Of a stretch of DNA of 64,000 nucleotides, positions 44,462-52,973 are shown piece after piece. The notes beneath the pieces were generated by a model. That model saw nothing but the letters and a program-made list of their open reading frames with translations. It was not told where the DNA came from and searched no databases. Each line of letters opens with the position of its first letter. Within the stretch, counting starts at the first letter, position 1. The DNA is from Glycomyces sp. YM15 (GTDB lineage: Bacteria; Actinomycetota; Actinomycetes; Mycobacteriales; Micromonosporaceae). Location: assembly GCF_016918015.1 (NCBI RefSeq), contig NZ_JAERMK010000001.1, positions 502,103-566,102 on the forward strand. Reading direction: 5' to 3'. A program made the translations under genes and the position numbers.

Positions 44462-45706
44462 GTGGAACACGCAAAGACCGTCGAGCTGCGCGGACACCTC
44501 ATCGACCAGGGCATCTTCGCCCGAGTCATGGACGACGTCCTCGAATACTCGGGGGCCTACACGATCGACCGCTTCGACGTGGGCCGCCACCACACCGACG
44601 AGTCCTACGTCCAGCTCACCGTCTCCGCCGAGACGCTCGAGCTGGTCGAACGCATCGTCATGCGCCTCCAGACGCACGGCGCGAACCCGCTCGACCCCGG
44701 CATCGCCGCGCTCAAACCCGCCCCACGCGACGGCGTCTTCCCCGAGGACTTCTACTCCACCACCAACTTCGACACCCAGATCCGTCTCAACGGCAACTGG
44801 ATGGACGTCGAGAACTCCGAAATGGACTGCGGCATCATCGTCGCCGAGGATCGCTCCCGCGCCTGGACCCTCCCCGTCTCCGACGTCAAGGAGGGCCAAC
44901 TGGTCGTCTGCGGCGGCGAGGGCGTGAAGGTCCTCCCGTTGCCCGAGCCCGAGCGCACGAGCCCCGAGTCCTCGAACTTCGAGTTCATGAGCGGCGGCGT
45001 CTCCTCCGAACGGCCCCAAGCGCTGCAGGTGCGCCAGATCGCCGAGCGGATGCGCGAGGTCAAGGCCCGCGGCGAGAAGATCCTGTGGGTCGGCGGCCCC
45101 GCCATCGTCCACACCGGGGCCGGGAAGGCCCTCGAAGCGCTCATCAACGAGGGCTACGCCGACGTCGTCTTCGCGGGGAACGCCCTTGCCGCGCATGACA
45201 TCGAGGCGAACCTGTTCGGCACCTCGCTGGGCGTGGACCTCGACAAGGGGCACGGCGTCCCGCACGGCCACGAGCACCACATCCGGGCCATCAACAAGAT
45301 CCGCACCTGCGGGTCGATCGCCGAGGCCGTCGAGCAGGGCGTCCTCAAGGGCGGCATCATGCACGCACTGGTCAAGAACAAGAAGGAGTTCGTGCTCGTC
45401 GGCTCCGTACGCGACGACGGCCCGCTGCCCGACGTGCACACCGACGTCATCGAAGGCCAGCGCGCCATGCGCGCCGCGCTGCCGGGGGTGGGCTTCGCGA
45501 TCATGGTCGCGACGATGCTGCACTCGATCGCGACCGGCAACCTCCTGCCCGCGAAGGTGCCGCTCGTGAGCGTGGACATCAACCCCGCGACCGTGACGAA
45601 GCTCGCCGACCGGGGATCGGCGCAGGCCATCGGCGTGATCACCGACATCGGCCTGTTCTGCGAGCAGCTCGCGGGCGAGCTCGTGGTCGGCTACAAGCGC
45701 GACTAG
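44462..45706 (+). CDS. TIGR00300-family protein (archaeal-type ornithine cyclodeaminase / LOR-SDH domain)
   Basis: 414 residues. The N-terminal domain (about 1-100; TVELRGHLIDQGIFARVMDD, GRHHTDESYVQLTV) is the LOR/SDH conserved region; the C-terminal Rossmann-like part has ILWVGGPAIVHTGAGKALEALI, FAGNALAAHDIEANLFGTSLGVDL (in parts), GHEHHIRAINKIRTCGSI and MVATMLHSIATGNLLPAKVPLVSVDINPA (in parts). These match TIGR00300 proteins, of which a methanogen member was shown to be an ornithine cyclodeaminase and cyanobacterial ArgZ carries a related domain. GTG 44462 has an AGGAG site. A role in ornithine-to-proline conversion is inference. Confidence 0.82.
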   Translation: MEHAKTVELRGHLIDQGIFARVMDDVLEYSGAYTIDRFDVGRHHTDESYVQLTVSAETLELVERIVMRLQTHGANPLDPGIAALKPAPRDGVFPEDFYSTTNFDTQIRLNGNWMDVENSEMDCGIIVAEDRSRAWTLPVSDVKEGQLVVCGGEGVKVLPLPEPERTSPESSNFEFMSGGVSSERPQALQVRQIAERMREVKARGEKILWVGGPAIVHTGAGKALEALINEGYADVVFAGNALAAHDIEANLFGTSLGVDLDKGHGVPHGHEHHIRAINKIRTCGSIAEAVEQGVLKGGIMHALVKNKKEFVLVGSVRDDGPLPDVHTDVIEGQRAMRAALPGVGFAIMVATMLHSIATGNLLPAKVPLVSVDINPATVTKLADRGSAQAIGVITDIGLFCEQLAGELVVGYKRD

Positions 45707-45761
45707 CGGTTCGGTCGCGCCAAACGCCATAGACAGGTGATATGGCACCGGCAGTTGCGCG

Positions 45762-45786
45762 GGGCGGTCGACTGGGTCGACCGCCC
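45762..45786 (+). terminator. Intrinsic terminator
   Basis: An 11-bp perfect stem GGGCGGTCGAC/GTCGACCGCCC with TGG loop and TTT tail, 55 bases after the TIGR00300 gene. Confidence 0.82.
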
Positions 45787-45801
45787 TTTCGCATGCCGAG
45801 A

Positions 45802-45830
45802 TTGACATCACATTGATAGACGTTTATATT
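45802..45830 (+). promoter_or_regulatory. Near-consensus housekeeping promoter of the xyloglucanase gene
   Basis: TTGACA (45802-45807), exactly 17 bases, TATATT (45825-45830), in an AT-rich patch unusual for this DNA. The predicted leader is about 190 bases. The rest of the 324-base gap holds the terminator at 45762 and no other gene. Confidence 0.8.
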
Positions 45831-46030
45831 TGGGCGACCAACTAATTCCGGCATCCCTTCGGCGACTTCGGTTCTCGGCACACCGACGCCGTGGCGCGTC
45901 ACGGCGCCTCGGAGAGATCGGCGCCTCTGCCCCCTCGCCTTCGATGCCCCTCACGCGACGCCCGCGAGCCGCACGCCGGCCGAGGGCGACGCAAACGCGC
46001 CATGCGTTGGCGCAGAAGGAAAGCAGTCCC

Positions 46031-48754
46031 ATGAAACGAACCAGAGCCATTGGACTCCTCACGGTGGGAGCGGTTACATTGGCGACCGCGGCCGTCGCCA
46101 CCGTGACCGCCCACTCCCAAGCGGTCGAAGCGCAAGCCGAGACCTACACCTGGAGCAACGCCCAGGTCGCCGGCGGCGGTTTCGTCCCCGGCATCGTCTT
46201 CAACGAGACCGAACCCGACCTCATCTACGCCCGCACCGACATCGGCGGCCTCTACCGCTGGCAGCAGAGCAGCGAGACCTGGAAGCCCCTCCTCGACTGG
46301 GTCGGCTGGGACGAATGGGGCTACACCGGCGTCGTCTCCGTCGCCACCGACCCCGTCGAACCCGAGCGCGTCTACGCGGCCGTCGGCACCTACACCAACG
46401 ACTGGGACCCCGGCAACGGCGCCGTCCTGTACTCCGACGACAGGGGCGAGACCTGGGGTATCGCCGAGCTGCCGTTCAAGCAGGGCGGCAACATGCCCGG
46501 CCGCGGCATGGGCGAGCGCCTCGCGATCGACCCGGCCGACAACTCCACGCTCTACCTCGGCACGCCGAGCGGCAACGGGCTGTGGAAGTCCCAGGACTAT
46601 GGCCGCACCTGGGCCGAAGTGACCGCCTTCCCCAACCCCGGGAACTTCGTCGTCACACCCGGCGACTCCTACCTCGGCGACAACCAGGGCGTGCTCTGGA
46701 CCGAGTTCTACGGCGACGATGTCTATGTGGGCGTCGCCGATCCGGCCAACCCCGTCTACGTGTCCACGGACGACGGCGCGACCTGGTCGCCGCTCCCCGG
46801 TGCCTCCCAGATCGGCACCGTGGACGGCTACGACAACGTGCCCAAACAGGCCGCGATCGACGCCGTGAACGGCTACATGTACATCATCACCTCATGGGAT
46901 CCCGGTCCCTACAACGGGAGCCCGGCCGAAGGCGCGCGCGGCGGCTCGGTGTGGCGGTATGCGATCGCCACCGGCGCCTGGACCGAGATCCACCCCGGCC
47001 CGAACGGCGCCTCCTATGAGGGCTTCGGCTTCGGCGGGCTGACCTTGGACGCGCAGGACCCCGGCACGCTCATGGTCACCAGCGTCAACGCCTGGTGGCC
47101 CGAGGAGACCACGTACCGCTCCACCGACTCCGGCGCCACCTGGACCCAGTCCTGGACCTTCGAGGGCTGGCCGAACCGCGTCGACCGCTTCGCCATCGAC
47201 CACTCGTCGGTGGGCTGGCTCGACTGGGGCGTCACCAACCCGGCGGAGGGCGAGAAGAGCCCCAAGTACGGCTGGATGATCGACTCGATGGCCATCGACC
47301 CGCACGACTCGGACCGGGTCATGTGGGGCACCGGCGCGACCATCTACGGCTCGGAGAACCTGACGAACTGGGACGCGGGCCAGACCTTCGACGTGACCCC
47401 GATGGTCCACGGTCTGGAGGAGACCTCCGTGCAGGACCTCGCCGCGCCGCCCACCGGGCCGGAGCTCTACAGCGCCCTCGGCGACATCGGCGGGTTCGCG
47501 CACACCGACCTCGACGAAGTGCCCGACTCGTTCTTCACCGCCCCGACGATGACGACCGCCCGCTCGATCGACTTCGCCGAACTCAACCCGAGCGTGGTGG
47601 TGCGGGTCGGCGAGCTCGACGGGACCGTCAACATGGGGATCTCCTCCAACAGCGGCGGATCGTGGTGGGCCGGGCAGCTGCCGAGCGGTGCGACCGGCGG
47701 CGGCACGGTGGCCGTCACCGCGGACGCGGGCGCGATCGTCTGGGCCCCCGACGGTCTCGCACCGCAGCGGTCCACTACGTACGGCTCATCGTGGACGGCG
47801 GTGACGGGCCTGCCGACCGGGGCTCGCGTCGAGTCCGACCGCGCCGACGCGAACCGGGTCTACGGCTTCGCGGCCGGAACGTTCTACTCCAGCGCCGACG
47901 GCGGCGCGAGCTTCACCGCCGCCCCGTACACGGGCTTCCCGGCGAGCGGGAACGTGCGGTTCGGCGCCGTCCCCGGCGAGGCCGGGCACGTGTGGCTCGC
48001 GGGCGGCGAGGACGACGGCACGTACGGGATGTGGCGCTCCAGCGACGGCGGCGCCACCTGGTCGCAGGTCGCCGGGTTCGACGCGGCCGACACCGTGGGC
48101 TTCGGCGCCGCGGCTCCGGGCCAGGACTACCCCGCGATCTACGCCAGCGCCTCGCGCGGTGGCGAACGCGGGATCTGGCGCTCGGTCGACCAGGGTGTGA
48201 GCTGGAAGCGCATCAATGACGAGGCGCACCAGTGGGGTTGGACCGGCTCGGCGATAACGGGCGACCCGAACGTGTTCGGGCGCGTCTACATCGGCACGAA
48301 CGGGCGCGGCGTGATCGTGGGCGAGTCCTCGGACTACGTGCCGACCGATCCGACGAGTTCGGCCACGGTCTCGCCGACCGGGTCGGCGACGCCCAGTGAG
48401 ACGCCGAGCGAGACGCCCACCGAGGAGCCGACGACGGGCGGGCCCACGGGCGGCTGCACGGCGACGTGGTCGTCGACGAACGCATGGCCCGGGGGCTATC
48501 AGGGGAGCGTGGTCGTCAAGAACGACTCGGGTTCGGCGAAGTCCGGGTGGACGCTGACGTGGACGTTCCCCGGCGGTGAGCAGGTGGGGAGCCTGTGGGG
48601 CGGCACCTGGTCGCAGACCGGCGCCCAGGTGAGCGTGGCCAACGAGGGCTGGAACGGGTCGCTGGCGAGCGGTGCGACGGCGACGGTGGGCTACACGGCG
48701 ACGATGTCGGGCAGCGCCCCGGCGAGGCTGACGCCGACCTGCACGCTCAGTTAG
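46031..48754 (+). CDS. Secreted GH74 xyloglucanase with C-terminal CBM2
   Basis: 907 residues. A signal peptide (about 1-36) leads to a two-times-seven-bladed GH74 beta-propeller. VAGGGFVPGIVFNETEPDLIYARTDIGGLYRW (in parts) carries the base Asp (D70) and LGDIGGFAHTD the acid (about D485). Repeated STDDGATW/SSDGGATW Asp-box motifs mark the blades. A Thr/Ser/Pro/Glu linker (about 780-808) joins a CBM2 (CTATWSSTNAWPGGYQGSVVVKNDSG in parts, three conserved Trp). It cleaves the backbone of xyloglucan outside the cell. AAGGAAAG precedes the ATG. Confidence 0.95.
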   Translation: MKRTRAIGLLTVGAVTLATAAVATVTAHSQAVEAQAETYTWSNAQVAGGGFVPGIVFNETEPDLIYARTDIGGLYRWQQSSETWKPLLDWVGWDEWGYTGVVSVATDPVEPERVYAAVGTYTNDWDPGNGAVLYSDDRGETWGIAELPFKQGGNMPGRGMGERLAIDPADNSTLYLGTPSGNGLWKSQDYGRTWAEVTAFPNPGNFVVTPGDSYLGDNQGVLWTEFYGDDVYVGVADPANPVYVSTDDGATWSPLPGASQIGTVDGYDNVPKQAAIDAVNGYMYIITSWDPGPYNGSPAEGARGGSVWRYAIATGAWTEIHPGPNGASYEGFGFGGLTLDAQDPGTLMVTSVNAWWPEETTYRSTDSGATWTQSWTFEGWPNRVDRFAIDHSSVGWLDWGVTNPAEGEKSPKYGWMIDSMAIDPHDSDRVMWGTGATIYGSENLTNWDAGQTFDVTPMVHGLEETSVQDLAAPPTGPELYSALGDIGGFAHTDLDEVPDSFFTAPTMTTARSIDFAELNPSVVVRVGELDGTVNMGISSNSGGSWWAGQLPSGATGGGTVAVTADAGAIVWAPDGLAPQRSTTYGSSWTAVTGLPTGARVESDRADANRVYGFAAGTFYSSADGGASFTAAPYTGFPASGNVRFGAVPGEAGHVWLAGGEDDGTYGMWRSSDGGATWSQVAGFDAADTVGFGAAAPGQDYPAIYASASRGGERGIWRSVDQGVSWKRINDEAHQWGWTGSAITGDPNVFGRVYIGTNGRGVIVGESSDYVPTDPTSSATVSPTGSATPSETPSETPTEEPTTGGPTGGCTATWSSTNAWPGGYQGSVVVKNDSGSAKSGWTLTWTFPGGEQVGSLWGGTWSQTGAQVSVANEGWNGSLASGATATVGYTATMSGSAPARLTPTCTLS

Positions 48755-48762
48755 GACGGTGC

Positions 48763-48794
48763 GGGGCCGGGAGCGCGCAGGCGCTGCCGGCCCC
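48763..48794 (+). terminator. Hairpin terminator after the xyloglucanase gene
   Basis: GGGGCCGG/CCGGCCCC outer stem with AGCGC/GCGCT inner stem, nine bases after the stop. No T run. Confidence 0.65.
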
Positions 48795-48810
48795 TGGACT
48801 TCCGGCGGGA

Positions 48811-48882
48811 GGCGAGGGCGAGGGCGAGGGCGAGGGCGAGGGCGAGGGCGAGGGCGAGGGCGAGGGCGAGGGCGAGGGCGAG
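48811..48882. repeat. Hexanucleotide microsatellite (GGCGAG)12
   Basis: Twelve perfect copies of GGCGAG, 72 bases, in the gap between the xyloglucanase terminator and the promoter of the next gene. It is not in a credible reading frame on either strand. Confidence 0.95.
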
Positions 48883-48903
48883 CGAAATCGTGAGGGCCGA
48901 CGC

Positions 48904-48932
48904 TTTCCAAATCGGGCCCCGGTCGCTATGAT
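48904..48932 (+). promoter_or_regulatory. Promoter of the RICIN/beta-helix gene (copy 1)
   Basis: TTTCCA (48904-48909), 17 bases, TATGAT (48927-48932). The same elements with the same spacing precede the paralogue at 50826. Confidence 0.7.
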
Positions 48933-48941
48933 CCGTTATAT

Positions 48942-48975
48942 CGATTCATATCAATATTTAGTTTGAATCGTTTCA
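48942..48975. promoter_or_regulatory. LacI-type operator pair (copy 1)
   Basis: CGATTCA and TGAATCG form an inverted repeat with a 15-base spacer, and TGAATCGTTTCA (48964-48975) is itself nearly palindromic about a central CG, as LacI-family operators are. It lies just downstream of the -10, where a repressor would block initiation. Confidence 0.6.
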
Positions 48976-49053
48976 TATCGGAGGCAGCCGACCGAACCAC
49001 GCCTCCCTCCATAGCGAACACATCGAGCAATCCCTCTCCGCAAAGGAACCCTC

Positions 49054-50619
49054 ATGACCCGAGCGCTCAAACGAAGACTCCTCCTCATCGCAGGCGCCAT
49101 CGCCGCGGCCGTCACCGGGATCGCCGTCACGTTCTTCGCAGTCCCGCAGGCGAACGCCGTCGAGACCGGCGTCTGGTACAACATCGTCAGCCGCAGTTCA
49201 GGGCACTACCTCGACATCGAGGGCCGCTCCACCGCGACCGGCGCCCAGCTCCTGCAGTACACGGCCACCGGCGCCACGAACCAGCAGTTCCGGTTCATCG
49301 ACGCCGGCGGCGGCTACTTCCGCATCCAGGCGCGCCACTCCAACCTCGTGCTCGAGACGTACGAGTGGAACACCGCCAACGGGGCGACCATCGCCCAGTG
49401 GACCGACCTCAACGGGACCAACCAGCAGTGGCAGGTCCAGGAGAGCGGCGGTTACGCGACCTTCGTCAACCGGCACTCGGGCAAGGCCCTCGACGTGTGG
49501 GAGAACTCCACCACGGCCGGGACCCGGATCTCCCAGTACACCCCGACCGGGGGCTCGAACCAGCAGTTCCAGCTGGTCGAAGTCGGCGGCGGCGGCGATC
49601 CCGGCACCGGCGCCTGCGGCTCCGGCACCCCGACCGCCACGGTGACGGGCTCCAGCGGCGGCTATACCGCCCGCAACGGCTCGAGCACCGTCTACTCCGG
49701 ATCGGACTACCGGGCCGCGATCCAGGCCGCCGTCGACTCGACCGGGAGCGGCCAGCGGACCTCGGTGATGGCCTCCGGTTCGATCGGGGCCTCCACGATC
49801 TCCATCCCCAGCAACCGGATCTTCGAAGGCTGCGGGACCATCGACACCGCCAACCGGTCGGGCCGGGGCGCGATCGAATCGCTCAACACCTCGAACGTCT
49901 CGATCCCGTACCTGAACATCACCGGGAACCCGTACTTCGCGACCCGCTTCTACGGCAACTCGAACCTGCACCTCGGACAGGTCAACCTCAACCTCTCAGG
50001 GGGCGCGGGCATCCGCTTCGAGCGCGACTTCGCGGGCAGCACCGACGTGACGATGGACTACGTCTACGTCTCGGGCAGCGGCGGCCACGGCGTCGAGACC
50101 TGGAACATCGACGGGCTGGAGATCGGCACCGTCGTCGCCCGCAACACCGGCTACTCCGGGCTGCTGCTGAACAACACCCGGAACGCCGACATCGGGCTCG
50201 TCGACGGCGAGAACGTCGCCACCGGCACCGGCTACGCCACCTTCCGGACCGCCAACACCGCCGGCCGGCTCGCGAACGGCTCGTACTCGACGAACATCTA
50301 CGTCGACAAGGTCGTCTCGCGCGGCGGCGGGCGCGGCATCTTCTGCGTCTCGCAGTCCGGCGGCGTGCGCATCAACAGCGTCGACCTGGCGAACAACGGC
50401 AACAACTCGATCCTCATCGAGAACTGCTACGGCTACACCATCGCCGGCGGCACCGTCAACGGCGGCGGGGAGGTGCGCATCGCGGCGCGCTCGGAATTCC
50501 CCAACACCCGCGACACCGACATCACGCTCACGGTGAACAACACCTCGGTGCGGGAGTCGCCCTGCGCGGACAACTCCACATGGAACCTCTCCGGCAACGG
50601 GGCGAGGAACATCTGCTGA
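49054..50619 (+). CDS. Secreted RICIN-lectin (CBM13) plus right-handed beta-helix protein
   Basis: 521 residues. A signal peptide ends near QANA (about 35). Residues 37-180 are one ricin-type trefoil with three QxW/QxF marks (NQQFRF, NQQWQV, NQQFQL). After a Gly-rich linker, residues about 190-521 form a right-handed beta-helix (SVMASGSIGASTISIPSNRIFEGCGTI in parts, then rungs such as LNTSNVSIPYLNITGNPYF and INSVDLANNGNNSILIENCYG). It is about 60-70 percent like the next protein by eye. Probably acts on plant polysaccharide; I cannot assign a lyase or hydrolase family. Confidence 0.8.
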   Translation: MTRALKRRLLLIAGAIAAAVTGIAVTFFAVPQANAVETGVWYNIVSRSSGHYLDIEGRSTATGAQLLQYTATGATNQQFRFIDAGGGYFRIQARHSNLVLETYEWNTANGATIAQWTDLNGTNQQWQVQESGGYATFVNRHSGKALDVWENSTTAGTRISQYTPTGGSNQQFQLVEVGGGGDPGTGACGSGTPTATVTGSSGGYTARNGSSTVYSGSDYRAAIQAAVDSTGSGQRTSVMASGSIGASTISIPSNRIFEGCGTIDTANRSGRGAIESLNTSNVSIPYLNITGNPYFATRFYGNSNLHLGQVNLNLSGGAGIRFERDFAGSTDVTMDYVYVSGSGGHGVETWNIDGLEIGTVVARNTGYSGLLLNNTRNADIGLVDGENVATGTGYATFRTANTAGRLANGSYSTNIYVDKVVSRGGGRGIFCVSQSGGVRINSVDLANNGNNSILIENCYGYTIAGGTVNGGGEVRIAARSEFPNTRDTDITLTVNNTSVRESPCADNSTWNLSGNGARNIC

Positions 50620-50635
50620 CGGCCGCGTGACCGGG

Positions 50636-50674
50636 CAGGACGGGGGCCGCTCACCGCGATCGGTCCCCGTCCTG
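50636..50674 (+). terminator. Hairpin terminator after the first beta-helix gene
   Basis: CAGGACGGGG and CCCCGTCCTG arms, 10 bp perfect, with a 19-base loop. Confidence 0.65.
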
Positions 50675-50728
50675 TCGCCACTTTTGCCATGGCCTGCTGG
50701 ATACATGCGATGTGTCCGGGGGTAGCGC

Positions 50729-50757
50729 TTTCCAGACCGCGGTCCGCCCGCTATGAT
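50729..50757 (+). promoter_or_regulatory. Promoter of the second beta-helix gene (copy 2)
   Basis: TTTCCA (50729-50734), 17 bases, TATGAT (50752-50757), matching copy 1. Confidence 0.7.
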
Positions 50758-50767
50758 CCCTTTTAAT

Positions 50768-50801
50768 CGATTCATATCAATATCTCAATTGAATCGTTTC
50801 A
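50768..50801. promoter_or_regulatory. LacI-type operator pair (copy 2)
   Basis: CGATTCA and TGAATCG again with a 15-base spacer, and TGAATCGTTTCA at 50790-50801. The block is nearly identical to the copy at 48942. Confidence 0.6.
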
Positions 50802-50825
50802 CCGGAACCACGCTCAGGAGTACCC

Positions 50826-51953
50826 ATGTCAGTCGCACCGAAGCGAAGACTCCGCACCCTCCTCGCGACCGCCGCCGCCTGCATCGCGGGCGCCGCCGGC
50901 GTCGTCGCACTCCCCGCCCTCGACGGCGCCGCCGTCGCCCAGACCGCGTGCGGCGCCAACTCGCCCCACGCGACCGTCACCGGCTCCAGCGGCGCCTACG
51001 TCACCAAGGAGGGCTCCACCACCGTCTACTCCGGCGGCGACTACCGCGCCGCCGTGCAGGCGGGCGTCGACACCATCTCCAGCGGCCAGCGCGTCGCGGT
51101 GATGGCCTCCGGCAACATCGGTGCCAGCACCATCACCATCCAGAGCGGCAAGACCTTCGAAGGCTGCGGCATGATCACCGTCGGCAACCGCTCCGGGCGC
51201 GGCGCGATCGAGGCGATCAACACCACGAACGTCAACATCGCGTACCTGAAGATGAGCGGCAACCCGTACTTCGGACTGCGGTTCTCCGGCACCAACGGCC
51301 TTGAGCTCGGCGACATCGACCTGACCCTGAGCGGCGGCCTGGGCATCCGCTTCGACCGCGACGCCGCCTGGAACTACGACGTGACCATGAACGACGTCTA
51401 CGTGTCGGGCGCGGGTTCGCACGCCGTCGAGACCTGGAACATCGACGGCTTCAACATCACCAGGGTGACGGCGCGGAACGTCGGCCAGTCCGGTCTGCTG
51501 ATCCAGAACTCGCGCAACGGCTGGGTCGGCACCGTCGACGGCGACAACGTCGCCGCCGGCACCGGGTACGCGACCTTCCGGATGGCGAACACCAACGGCA
51601 AGACCTCGAGCGGCGGCTACGCCACCAACATCTGGGTCGACAACGTGATCTCCCGCGGCGGCGGGCGCGGCGTCTTCTGCGTCTCGCAGTCGGGCGGGGT
51701 GGTCATCAAGAACGTGGACCTGGCGAACAACGGGAACAACGCGATCCTGATCGAGAACTGCTACAACGTGTCGATCAGGGGCGGGACGGTCAACGGCGGC
51801 GGCGAGGTGCGCCTCGCGGCCCGCACGGAGTTCGCCAACAACGAGGACGTCTGGATCACCTTGAGGGTCGACAACACGTCCGTGCGTGAGTCGCCGTGCG
51901 GCGAGAACACGAACTGGACGATCACGGGCAACGCGTCCGTGAACGTGTGCTGA
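50826..51953 (+). CDS. Secreted right-handed beta-helix protein (paralogue without lectin domain)
   Basis: 375 residues. Signal peptide of about 38 residues (KRRLRTLLATAAACIAGAAG...), then the same beta-helix as the upstream gene from ATVTGSSGAY onward, including IRFDRD, VETWNIDGFNI, GYATFRMANT, ISRGGGRGVFCVSQSGG, NCYN and SVRESPC. The ricin domain is absent. AGGAG precedes the ATG. The pair is a tandem duplication with a conserved promoter; conserved Cys pairs suggest an extracellular fold. Confidence 0.8.
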   Translation: MSVAPKRRLRTLLATAAACIAGAAGVVALPALDGAAVAQTACGANSPHATVTGSSGAYVTKEGSTTVYSGGDYRAAVQAGVDTISSGQRVAVMASGNIGASTITIQSGKTFEGCGMITVGNRSGRGAIEAINTTNVNIAYLKMSGNPYFGLRFSGTNGLELGDIDLTLSGGLGIRFDRDAAWNYDVTMNDVYVSGAGSHAVETWNIDGFNITRVTARNVGQSGLLIQNSRNGWVGTVDGDNVAAGTGYATFRMANTNGKTSSGGYATNIWVDNVISRGGGRGVFCVSQSGGVVIKNVDLANNGNNAILIENCYNVSIRGGTVNGGGEVRLAARTEFANNEDVWITLRVDNTSVRESPCGENTNWTITGNASVNVC

Positions 51954-51971
51954 CCGGGGCCGCATAGGGAA

Positions 51972-51998
51972 AGGGCCGGAGTGTGCAGCTCCGGCCCT
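51972..51998. terminator. Bidirectional hairpin terminator
   Basis: AGGGCCGGAG/CTCCGGCCCT with a seven-base loop between convergent genes ending at 51953 and 52014; TTCCC follows on the minus strand. Confidence 0.75.
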
Positions 51999-52013
51999 GT
52001 TCGTCTTCGCGTT

Positions 52014-52973
52014 CTAGGGGATGATCTCGCGGTGGCGGGCGAGGTCGGCCGCGCCGATGACGCCGGCCTTGGAGCCGAGCTCGGCGGCGCGGACCTCGGC
52101 CACGGGCACCTGGGCCCGGTTGCCGAGGGCCTCCCGGTAGTGCCTGCGGATCGGGTCGAGGAGCAGGTCGCCCGCGTCCACGACGCCGCCGGCGATGAGG
52201 ATGACGCCGGGGTCGATGAGGTTGACCATGTCCGCGGCGGAGTTGCCGAGATAGAAGCCGATGAAGTCGAAGGCGCCCAAGGCGACCTCGTCGCCCTGGC
52301 GGGCGGCCTCGGTGACCTGGCGGCCGGTGATCGACTCGGGGTCGCCGCCCGCGAGCTTGAGGAGGATCGCGGCCTTGTCGGGGTGCTCGGCGGCGCCCTC
52401 CTGGGCGGCGCGGGTGAGGGCCCGGCCGGAGGCGTACTGCTCGAGGCAGCCGTTGCGGCCGCAGCCGCAGGCGCGGCCGCCGGGCATCACGGAGCGGATG
52501 TGTCCGATCTCGGCCGCGACGCCGTTGGTGCCGCGCAGCAGGTTGTCCTTGACGACGATGCCGCCGCCCACGCCGGTGCCGATCGTGTAGAGCACGGAGG
52601 AGCGGTGGCGCTTGGCGGCGCCGTACTTGTGCTCGCCCCAGATGGCGACGTTCGCGTCGTTCTCGACGACGACGGGGAGGTCGATCGCAGCGGCGACCTT
52701 GTCGCGCAGGGGCTCGTTCTTCCAGGAGAGGTTGGGGGCGAGCATCACCGTGGAGCGGTCGGAGGAGATCCAGCCCGCCGCGCCGATGCCGACGGCCTCC
52801 ACGTCGTGGCTCCCGCGCAGTTCCTCGACGACCTCCTTGACGGCCTGGATGACGCCTGGCGTGTCGTCCGCTGGGGTGGGGCGCCGGGTCGTGGCGAGGA
52901 CGTTGCCGTTCTCGTCGACGACGCCGCCGCCGACCTTGGTGCCCCCGATGTCGACTCCGATAGTCAGACTCAC
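52014..52973 (-). CDS. glkA: ROK-family glucokinase
   Basis: 319 residues. ATP-binding DIGGTKVGGGVVDENG (about 8-23), sugar-binding ENDANVAIWGEHKYG, TIGTGVGGGIV, and the ROK zinc motif GHIRSVMPGGRACGCGRNGCLEQY (in parts) with the Cys-x-Cys-Gly...Cys pattern are all present. No DNA-binding domain precedes it, so it is a kinase and not a ROK repressor. GTG 52973 has GGAGGG seven bases upstream. It may feed glucose freed by the adjacent polysaccharide genes into glycolysis. Confidence 0.92.
   Translation of the reverse strand: MSLTIGVDIGGTKVGGGVVDENGNVLATTRRPTPADDTPGVIQAVKEVVEELRGSHDVEAVGIGAAGWISSDRSTVMLAPNLSWKNEPLRDKVAAAIDLPVVVENDANVAIWGEHKYGAAKRHRSSVLYTIGTGVGGGIVVKDNLLRGTNGVAAEIGHIRSVMPGGRACGCGRNGCLEQYASGRALTRAAQEGAAEHPDKAAILLKLAGGDPESITGRQVTEAARQGDEVALGAFDFIGFYLGNSAADMVNLIDPGVILIAGGVVDAGDLLLDPIRRHYREALGNRAQVPVAEVRAAELGSKAGVIGAADLARHREIIP

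Noticed and set aside
48811..48882. Arg-Pro repeat protein on the minus strand across the microsatellite
   Set aside because: The frame arises only from the hexamer repeat and then runs antisense through the xyloglucanase gene; there is no start signal or domain.
52014..52973. ROK-family repressor rather than kinase
   Set aside because: No N-terminal helix-turn-helix; the protein starts directly with the ATP-binding DIGGTK motif.
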